From NCBI GenBank assembly GCA_017447875.1, contig JAFSMP010000023.1, positions 1 through 48,792 of the forward strand: DNA of 48,792 nucleotides, in the 5' to 3' direction. Shown one piece after another: positions 42,556 to 48,792 of this stretch. The notes under the pieces were generated by a model that did no database searches, was not told the origin of the DNA, and saw only the letters and a list, made by a program, of their open reading frames with translations. How positions within the stretch are numbered: position 1 is the stretch's first letter; every line of letters begins with the position of its first letter. A program made the translations under genes and the position numbers. This DNA comes from Paludibacteraceae bacterium. Its GTDB lineage: Bacteria > Bacteroidota > Bacteroidia > Bacteroidales > Paludibacteraceae.

Positions 42556-44600
42556 TTGCGGAACTGTAACTCACCCTCTTTCAGTTCGACGATGACCGGC
42601 CGTTTGGAATCTACCTTACCGCCGATGATCTGTTTGCTCAACTCGTTGAGAACCAGCCGTTGTAAGGCTCTCTTCACGGGTCGTGCACCGAACTGCGGGT
42701 CATAGCCTTCCTTGGCGATAAACCGGATAGCATCGTCCGTCACACGCAGGTCGATACCTTGCTCTTCCAACATCTTGTGGATTCGGCTCACTTGCAGACC
42801 GACCACCGCTTGGATGTCCGCTTCGGTCAACTCACCGAAATGGATGATCTCATCGATACGGTTGATGAACTCCGGCCGTACACTCGCCCGTAACTGCTCT
42901 TCCGTCAGGTTCGAGGTCATGATAATCAAGGTGTTCTTGAAGTTCACTACGCGACCCTTGTTATCCGTCAACCGACCGTCATCCAGCACTTGCAGCAACA
43001 CGTTGAACACGTCCGGGTGGGCTTTCTCGATCTCATCGAACAGCACGACAGAGTAGGGTTTGCGTCGAATCGCTTCGGTCAACTGGCCACCCTCATCGTA
43101 GCCCACATATCCCGGAGGCGCACCGATCAGTCGCGTCGCACTGAACTTCTCCTGGTACTCACTCATATCGATACGCGTGATCATGTTCTCGTCGTCGAAC
43201 AGGTAATCCGCTAGCGCCTTTGCCAACTCGGTCTTACCAACACCCGTCGTACCTAAGAAGATAAAACTGCCGATCGGTCGCTTTGGGTCTTGTAACCCGG
43301 CACGGCTTCTGCGAATAGCGTCACTCACCGCCTCGATAGCCTCGTTCTGACCAATAATACGCTTATGCAACTCTTCCTCCAGGTGCAGTAACTTATCCCG
43401 CTCGCTCTGCAGCATTTTCGCTACAGGTATACCCGTCCAGCGTGCTACAACCTCTGCGATATCGTCTTCATCGACCTCCTCTTTGATCAAGGCCTCATTA
43501 CTGATCGCATGCAGCGCGTCTTGTGCAGCTTTGATGTTCGCCTCCGCCGCAGGAATCTGACTGTAGCGTATCTCTGCCACTTTGCCATAATCACCCTCAC
43601 GTTCAGCCACCTCCGCCTGATGTTTCAAACCCTCGATACGCGCTTTCTCGTTCTGAATAGTCGCCACGTATCCTTTCTCCTTGTTCCAGCGCTTATTCAG
43701 CTCTTCACTCTGTTTTTTGAGTTCTGATAACTGACTACTGATCACTGATAACTTAGCATCGTCCTTATCCCGCTTAATAGCCTCGCGCTCAATCTCCAAC
43801 TGCTTGATCTGACGATCCAGCGTATCGATCTCTTCCGGCTTCGAGTCCACTTCCAAACGTAACTTGGCCGCTGCCTCGTCCACCAGGTCAATCGCCTTAT
43901 CCGGTAAAAAACGATCCGTGATATACCGCGCACTCAAGGTCACTGCCGCAATGATCGCGTCGTCTTTGATACGTACCTTGTGATGGGTCTCGTACCGCTC
44001 TTTCAAACCACGCAGAATACTGATCGTAGCCGCCTCGTCCGGTTCGTCTACCATCACCTTCTGGAAACGCCGTTCCAGCGCCTTATCGGTCTCGAAATAC
44101 TTCTGATACTCATCCAACGTCGTCGCACCGATAGCCCGCAGATCACCTCGTGCCAAAGCCGGTTTCAAGATATTGGCCGCGTCCATGGCTCCGCTGCTCT
44201 TACCGGCACCCACCAGCGTGTGGATCTCATCGATAAACAGGATGATCTCACCCGCGGCAGCCACCACTTCGTTCACCACGCCCTTCAGACGCTCTTCGAA
44301 CTCACCCTGATACTTGGCACCTGCAATCAACGCACCCATATCCAGCGAGTAAATCTGTTTCTTTTTCAGGTTCTCCGGCACGTCCCCACGCACAATACGG
44401 TGCGCAAGACCTTCCGCAATAGCTGTCTTACCCACACCCGGCTCACCGATCAATATCGGGTTGTTCTTCGTACGCCGACTCAGGATCTGCAGCACCCGCC
44501 GTATCTCATCGTCACGGCCGATCACCGGATCCAATTTTCCCTCCCGAGCTCGCTCGCAGAGGTTAATAGCAAATTTCTGTAAATTTTCATTCTGGTTCAT
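42552..44600 (-). CDS. clpB: ClpB-type disaggregase lacking the N-terminal domain
   Basis: The 682-residue product starts in the linker before the first AAA domain: [20 protein letters not shown]. Walker A of D1, GEPGVGKT, is at 52-59, against about 206 in E. coli ClpB, so about 150 residues (the Clp_N domain) are absent. D2 Walker A GTTGVGKT and Walker [13 protein letters not shown] are intact, and the middle coiled coil is present. The D2 segment between TSNL and RPEF has 9 residues where E. coli has 29. ClpB works with DnaK to dissolve protein aggregates. The gene follows plsC by 56 bases and is preceded by a 13-bp palindrome. Its stop overlaps that of GH43. Confidence 0.9.
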   Translation of the reverse strand: MNQNENLQKFAINLCERAREGKLDPVIGRDDEIRRVLQILSRRTKNNPILIGEPGVGKTAIAEGLAHRIVRGDVPENLKKKQIYSLDMGALIAGAKYQGEFEERLKGVVNEVVAAAGEIILFIDEIHTLVGAGKSSGAMDAANILKPALARGDLRAIGATTLDEYQKYFETDKALERRFQKVMVDEPDEAATISILRGLKERYETHHKVRIKDDAIIAAVTLSARYITDRFLPDKAIDLVDEAAAKLRLEVDSKPEEIDTLDRQIKQLEIEREAIKRDKDDAKLSVISSQLSELKKQSEELNKRWNKEKGYVATIQNEKARIEGLKHQAEVAEREGDYGKVAEIRYSQIPAAEANIKAAQDALHAISNEALIKEEVDEDDIAEVVARWTGIPVAKMLQSERDKLLHLEEELHKRIIGQNEAIEAVSDAIRRSRAGLQDPKRPIGSFIFLGTTGVGKTELAKALADYLFDDENMITRIDMSEYQEKFSATRLIGAPPGYVGYDEGGQLTEAIRRKPYSVVLFDEIEKAHPDVFNVLLQVLDDGRLTDNKGRVVNFKNTLIIMTSNLTEEQLRASVRPEFINRIDEIIHFGELTEADIQAVVGLQVSRIHKMLEEQGIDLRVTDDAIRFIAKEGYDPQFGARPVKRALQRLVLNELSKQIIGGKVDSKRPVIVELKEGELQFRN
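43724..43754. repeat. Word repeat within the clpB middle domain
   Basis: CTGATAACTGACTACTGATCACTGATAA reads in frame on the minus strand as [11 protein letters not shown] within the middle-domain coiled coil. It resembles the repeat at 908-954. Confidence 0.55.
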
Positions 44601-44654
44601 AGTTGTATGTTTTTAGTGTTCTGCTAAATACTATACAAACTATGTTCCAAACGA

Positions 44655-44667
44655 TGTCAGACTGACA
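44655..44667. promoter_or_regulatory. 13-bp palindrome upstream of clpB
   Basis: TGTCAGACTGACA is a perfect inverted repeat. It overlaps the last codons and stop of plsC and lies about 55 bases before the clpB start. A TTTGG/TATTTAGC pair downstream could be a weak promoter. A candidate operator for a stress regulator; the regulator is unknown. Confidence 0.5.
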
Positions 44668-45313
44668 AAATGGCAGAGTTATACCAATTTTCGAGTTTCT
44701 CGTTAAACGCCCGCTTGTCCAGCGTCTGTGCCCAAGTTTTCACATCTTCCGTGTGGTCCTCAAACACCATCGTCACCGTCCTGCGCCATTTCCATTGCTT
44801 GGGTTGTAACTTCGAGAACCGACTGCTCTCCAATCCGCGCATTCTACAAAGGATCACGCGCACGCCCGTAGGCAACGCACGGCACACCTCATAGGCCATC
44901 CGTCGGTTACCGATCACCTCCTTATCCACCGTCTTCACATGCCCGCTCGGATAGAAACAGATCTCCTTACCTGCTGCCAGACTGTCGATAGCAATCTGAC
45001 TCAACTGACTTGCCGCGGCAACACCCTCCTCACGACTCATGGCGCTCTTCTGCAGATCCGGCACTTCAATAGCGTCCGCCAATCGTAGCACCCGACCGTA
45101 CAACCAGTGCCGCATGAACAACTCATCCGTCATAGGCCGTATCGGCAACCACCATTCTTCGCTGAAAAGAATCAGCGGATCCACGTACGCCGTGTGGTTC
45201 GGCAGCACCAGGTGCACCTTCCTGTCACGCAACACTTCCTCGCCCGTCACACGCACGTCATAGTGCCAATGAAAGAAAAAACGGACGATTTTTCCTAACG
45301 TAAATCGATTCAT
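44657..45313 (-). CDS. plsC: 1-acylglycerol-3-phosphate acyltransferase family (PlsC-like)
   Basis: The 218-residue product has the HX4D catalytic motif as NHTAYVD at about 39-45. The usual substrate-binding motif FPEGT is changed to FYPSGH, with Ser in place of Glu. It transfers an acyl chain to lysophospholipid or a related acceptor at the inner membrane; the changed motif allows another acceptor. The ATG lies only four bases behind a good TAATTTTG box, so translation is probably leaderless. It is followed by clpB on the same strand. Confidence 0.8.
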   Translation of the reverse strand: MNRFTLGKIVRFFFHWHYDVRVTGEEVLRDRKVHLVLPNHTAYVDPLILFSEEWWLPIRPMTDELFMRHWLYGRVLRLADAIEVPDLQKSAMSREEGVAAASQLSQIAIDSLAAGKEICFYPSGHVKTVDKEVIGNRRMAYEVCRALPTGVRVILCRMRGLESSRFSKLQPKQWKWRRTVTMVFEDHTEDVKTWAQTLDKRAFNEKLENWYNSAILSV

Positions 45314-45317
45314 GCTG

Positions 45318-45348
45318 CAAAATTACTGCTTTTTTTTCATATACGCAA
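45318..45348 (-). promoter_or_regulatory. plsC promoter
   Basis: On the minus strand TTG, 20 bases, TAATTTTG, ending four bases from the ATG at 45313. Confidence 0.75.
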
Positions 45349-45355
45349 AAATATA

Positions 45356-45387
45356 TTTGCATATATGCATTTTTTTTTGTAATTTTG
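45356..45387 (+). promoter_or_regulatory. M16 peptidase promoter
   Basis: TTTG, 20 bases, TAATTTTG. The start is expected about 15 bases before the ATG at 45408. The -33 box lies in the palindrome TGCATATATGCA, as at 40 kb. Confidence 0.75.
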
Positions 45388-45407
45388 CAGGCAAATTGGT
45401 AAAATCT

Positions 45408-48320
45408 ATGTCTATGAAACGATTTTTTATAGCTCTGGCGCTCATCGCCACATCCTTTAGCCTCGCGGCGAAAGAGTATCCTTATCAGTCTGTTCCGGGT
45501 GACCCCATGCAGGCACGTATCTACACCCTTGACAATGGTCTCACCGTCTATCTGACCCAAAACAAAGCCAAACCGGTCATCCTCACCTACGTCGTCGTAC
45601 GTGCCGGTGCGCAGAATGACCCGCTGGAGTCCACCGGTCTTGCTCACTACCAGGAGCACCTTATGTTCAAAGGCACCGACTCCTACGGTACTACCAACTA
45701 CGAGGCGGAGTTACCGAATCTCCTTGCCATCGACTCGCTCTATGAGGTTTATGGCGCTACCACCGATCCCGAGCAACGCAAAGCGATCTATCATCTGATC
45801 GACTCTTTCTCCTACGAAGGCTCCAAGATCGCCGTTGCCAATGAGTTCGACAAGCTCATGTCCGGTATCGGTGCTACCGGTGTCAATGCCTATACCGGTG
45901 CGTCCAACACCTGCTATCATGAGGTCATCCCCAACACCGAATTGGCTCGCTGGGCCATCGTAGAGTCCGATCGGTTCCAGAACCTCGTGATCCGTGGTTT
46001 CCACACCGAACTCGAGGCCGTGTACGAGGAGTTTAATATGTATTCCACCATGGATGTACAGAAAGTGCTCCTGGCCATCGACCAGACCCTCTATCCCGCC
46101 GTTCCGTACCGCCAGCACACCGTGCTCGGCACTCAGGAACACCTCAAGAACCCCAGTATCCGTAACATCCGTAAGTTCTACGACACCTATTATCGACCCA
46201 ACAACGTTGCCATCTGTCTCTCCGGTGACTTTGAGTACGACGAGGCGATCGAGGTTATCGACCATTATTTCGGCAAGTGGGAACCCAAGTCCATCCCTGC
46301 GCCGAAACAATATACCCAGCCAGCCCTCCCTGCTCACAAAGACACCGTTGTCTATGGCAATGAGGCACCCGAACTGTGGCTCGCATGGAAAATGCCGGGT
46401 ATAGCGCACGAAGATGCCACCGCTATCGATGTCCTCAACACTGTCCTCCAGAACGGCAAGTGCGGCTTGATGGACGTGGACATCGAGCAGAAACAGCTCC
46501 TTCTCTCCGCACGCGGAATGGTGCTGCCGGAAGGCGATTACTCCACCTTCTTCCTCATGGGTTCACCCAAGCAGAAGCAGAAACTCGAAGACGTGCGTAA
46601 GATCTTGCTCGCCGAGATAGAGAAACTCAAACGAGGCGAGTTCTCCGAAGAACTGCTCAGCGCCATCGTCCGCAATGACAAACGCAACGAACTGCTGGAA
46701 ATGCAATACAACGAAGGCCGTATCGATAAGTTCATCAACTCCTTCGTCTATCATATCCCCTACGCCGACATCGTCAACGACATGGATCGCAAGGAGAAGA
46801 TCACCAAAGAAGATATCGTGCGCGTAGCGAATAAGTACTTCACCGACTCCTACGCTTGCGTCTTCAAGCAGAACGGACCCGACGCCAACCCGCCCAAAAT
46901 CGAGAAACCGGCGATCACACCCATCGAGATGAACCGCGAGCAGTCCTCGCTCTTCTACCAGTCTTTCATGGCGATCGAGACCGAGCGACCCAGACCGCAG
47001 TTCCTTGATTTCAACAAGGATCTCAGCCGTTCTGTCCTATCGAACGGTGTCGAACTGCTCTATCGCCAAAACACTGAGAATGAGCTGTCTGACCTCTCTT
47101 TCGTGGCGCATATCGGCACAGACGCGCAGCCCGAACTCAAGTACGCCGCGTCCATGCTCAACTATCTCGGTACCGCGACGCTCTCCACCGAGGACTACCA
47201 GCGTGCCCTCTACGCACAAGCCGCTGAAGTGAACATCGGTACCGCGGAGAATGACACCTATTTCTACCTCCACGGACTTGCCGAGTCGCTGCCCACCGCC
47301 CTTGCCCTCATGGAGGATCATGTGCTCACCGCACAACCCAACAAGAAGATCCTCAAGGAACTGGTCGGCGATGAGATCAAGCAGCATGCCGATGCCAAGA
47401 AAGATCAGCAGGCATGTTTCTCACAACTCGTGCAATACGGCATGTACGGACCCGACGTCCTTCGTCAGCAGACCCTCGTGCCCGCCAAACTCAAAGCCCT
47501 CAAAGCACCCGCACTCCTTCAGACCATCCGTGAGGTCGTACCGGTCATCGAGCGGGTAGAGTACTACGGACCTCTTTCTGAAGAAGAAGTAAAATCCCTG
47601 CTATCTTCCTCCAAATTCCTGGCACAAGCGAATGCCGATGCTCGACAAGCTCTTACCGATTCCCGTATCCGCATGGCTACGGTCGAGATGCCCGAAGTGC
47701 TTGTCGTTCCCTATGACGCCAATAATGTCTTTATCATGGCGTACGCCAACTCCAACGAGATATACGACCCGCGCGAACTGGCACTCACCATGCTCTTCAA
47801 TGAGTATTTCGGCGGCTCTATGGGCGGTATCGTCTTCCAGGAAATGCGCGAATCCCGTGCCCTCTGTTACACCGCTTGGGCCGGCTACAGCTCACCTGCA
47901 TACAAAGGCGATGCTTACTATATCACTAAAGGCGTGCTCTCGCAAAACGATAAACTCCAGGAGTGTATCCTCACGCTCAATGCCATCTGTGACAGTATGC
48001 CGCTTTCCCAAACAGCCTTCGATAATGCCATGGCTTCCGCCATCCAGCAGATAGGCCAAAGACGCTACGTGCGTGAGCAGCCGATACAGGCATACATCCA
48101 GTTCACCCAACGCGGTTGGGACCATGACCTCTATCGCGAAGCCTACGAGGAAATACAACGCCTCACCCTCAAGGACCTCGAAGCCTTCGCAAAAGCACGC
48201 ATGGCGAACCGTACCTACCGCTATATGGTACTCGGCAATCCCAAAGAACTCGACATGAATTACCTCTCTACCATCGCGCCGGTACGTAAATTGACCATCA
48301 AGGATATCTTCATCTATTGA
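45408..48320 (+). CDS. M16 zinc metallopeptidase (pitrilysin family), two-half form
   Basis: The start is at MSMKRFFIALAL (45408; Met3 at 45414 is possible), giving 970 residues. A signal peptide ends near AKE. The inverted zinc motif HYQEH is at 80-84, and the distal Glu lies in ELEAVYEEF near 202-210. The second, inactive half includes RESRALCYTAWAGYSSP near 817-833. Such proteins are periplasmic peptidases that degrade peptides in a clam-shell chamber. It has its own promoter, divergent from plsC, and a terminator follows. Confidence 0.92.
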   Translation: MSMKRFFIALALIATSFSLAAKEYPYQSVPGDPMQARIYTLDNGLTVYLTQNKAKPVILTYVVVRAGAQNDPLESTGLAHYQEHLMFKGTDSYGTTNYEAELPNLLAIDSLYEVYGATTDPEQRKAIYHLIDSFSYEGSKIAVANEFDKLMSGIGATGVNAYTGASNTCYHEVIPNTELARWAIVESDRFQNLVIRGFHTELEAVYEEFNMYSTMDVQKVLLAIDQTLYPAVPYRQHTVLGTQEHLKNPSIRNIRKFYDTYYRPNNVAICLSGDFEYDEAIEVIDHYFGKWEPKSIPAPKQYTQPALPAHKDTVVYGNEAPELWLAWKMPGIAHEDATAIDVLNTVLQNGKCGLMDVDIEQKQLLLSARGMVLPEGDYSTFFLMGSPKQKQKLEDVRKILLAEIEKLKRGEFSEELLSAIVRNDKRNELLEMQYNEGRIDKFINSFVYHIPYADIVNDMDRKEKITKEDIVRVANKYFTDSYACVFKQNGPDANPPKIEKPAITPIEMNREQSSLFYQSFMAIETERPRPQFLDFNKDLSRSVLSNGVELLYRQNTENELSDLSFVAHIGTDAQPELKYAASMLNYLGTATLSTEDYQRALYAQAAEVNIGTAENDTYFYLHGLAESLPTALALMEDHVLTAQPNKKILKELVGDEIKQHADAKKDQQACFSQLVQYGMYGPDVLRQQTLVPAKLKALKAPALLQTIREVVPVIERVEYYGPLSEEEVKSLLSSSKFLAQANADARQALTDSRIRMATVEMPEVLVVPYDANNVFIMAYANSNEIYDPRELALTMLFNEYFGGSMGGIVFQEMRESRALCYTAWAGYSSPAYKGDAYYITKGVLSQNDKLQECILTLNAICDSMPLSQTAFDNAMASAIQQIGQRRYVREQPIQAYIQFTQRGWDHDLYREAYEEIQRLTLKDLEAFAKARMANRTYRYMVLGNPKELDMNYLSTIAPVRKLTIKDIFIY

Positions 48321-48321
48321 T

Positions 48322-48337
48322 GCGCACATGCGTGCGC
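48322..48337. terminator. GC hairpin after M16 gene
   Basis: GCGCAC and GTGCGC form a 6-bp stem with loop ATGC two bases after the stop codon. No T-run. Confidence 0.45.
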
Positions 48338-48374
48338 GTTCCTTATATATACACGTACACGTATAGCGATTTTA

Positions 48375-48404
48375 CTGCCCGAAACACCCGTTTTGGGCAG
48401 TTTT
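48375..48404 (+). terminator. Intrinsic terminator before the rRNA operon
   Basis: CTGCCC pairs with GGGCAG and inner AAAC with GTTT (loop ACCC), followed by TTTT. It separates M16 transcription from the rRNA promoter. Confidence 0.8.
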
Positions 48405-48510
48405 CATAAATACAACACAAAATCATAAAAATTCGACAAAACAAAACTATGCTGAAAATCAAGCATTTAACAAAGAAAGTGATTTTTTTTGCATTTTTTT
48501 TGCTAAAATA

Positions 48511-48542
48511 TTTGGTCAGTTCAAAAATTTGTTGTACCTTTG
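48511..48542 (+). promoter_or_regulatory. rRNA operon promoter
   Basis: TTTG at 48511-48514, exactly 20 bases, then TACCTTTG at 48535-48542. An A/T-rich tract lies upstream. Confidence 0.85.
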
Positions 48543-48548
48543 CATCCG

Positions 48549-48756
48549 CTTTCGCTCAAAAAACGGGGCACGCCCCAAAAGAGCAGAAGAATGATCTTTG
48601 AAAAGATGTCTATTCATAACAAGATTGTAGTACAAGAACTGAGAAAGAAATAATTCTTAATTTTTAATTTTGAATTTTTAATTTCAAATTTAGGTTCCCG
48701 ATTTAATTCTACACTTGATAAATCGATTATTCTGAGCTATCTTATAAATTTCTTTT
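48549..48756 (+). other. rRNA leader
   Basis: About 210 bases between promoter and 16S. It contains the inverted repeat ATCTTTGAAAAGAT and, at about 48657-48692, an AT-rich word run of AATTTTTAATTTTGAA type. No gene is seen. Confidence 0.6.
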
Positions 48757-48792
48757 ACAACGAAGAGTTTGATCCTGGCTCAGGATGAACGC
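48757..48792 (+). rRNA. rrs: 16S ribosomal RNA, 5' end only
   Basis: GAAGAGTTTGATCCTGGCTC followed by AGGATGAACGC is the conserved 16S start. Aligning to E. coli places base 1 near 48757. The gene continues past the window. Confidence 0.95.

Overview
The window is a Bacteroidota (Bacteroidales-like) chromosome segment. Promoters fit the Bacteroidetes pattern, a TTG/TTTG box 19-20 bases before TAnnTTTG. There are fimbrillin-like, InlB-repeat and giant LamG surface proteins, dipeptidyl peptidase IV and GH43 genes, and the 5' end of a 16S rRNA gene closes the window. No species call is possible from this much sequence.

Layout. (1) 1-10.9 kb, minus strand: a fimbrillin-like lipoprotein followed by a giant secreted multidomain protein that runs off the left edge (3,251 residues visible). 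(2) 11.1-12.6 kb: an AlbA/Schlafen-type ATP-binding regulator with its own promoter. (3) 12.8-32.5 kb: a phage-derived element, almost all on the minus strand and read right to left. Its order is switch region, small regulators, primase-helicase, iteron-like repeats, two accessory-gene cassettes bounded by matching repeats (one with ArdA and an ArdC-like protein), then structural and packaging genes: protease-scaffold, major capsid, PLD-like and PRTase-like accessory proteins, portal, connector-type proteins, small and large terminase. No integrase, tape measure, tail fibre, baseplate or lysis gene was found, so it looks like a head-only element (capsid-forming satellite) or a deleted prophage. 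(4) 32.5-33.0 kb: the right edge, with two 21-bp copies of a tRNA-Ser-like 3' end, each followed by a terminator, and a promoter-to-terminator unit that may make a short RNA.

(5) 33.1-39.2 kb, plus strand: one tightly packed transcription unit with an InlB-repeat secreted protein, DPP IV, an MFS sugar transporter, a ROK sugar kinase and a polysaccharide deacetylase. (6) 39.2-48.3 kb: panB divergent from a FecCD permease/GH43 pair, then plsC and an N-terminally short clpB divergent from an M16 metallopeptidase. Both divergent pairs have promoters built around TGCATATATGCA palindromes, and two of these genes are probably leaderless. (7) 48.3-48.8 kb: terminator, rRNA promoter, leader and the start of 16S rRNA.

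The observations most worth following are the two repeat-bracketed cassettes (24.9-28.5 kb), the head-only gene content, the face-to-face promoters of the switch region, a pair of shared phage promoters, and short word-like repeats that have entered several reading frames. All assignments come from reading the sequence and recalled family motifs; no database search was run.
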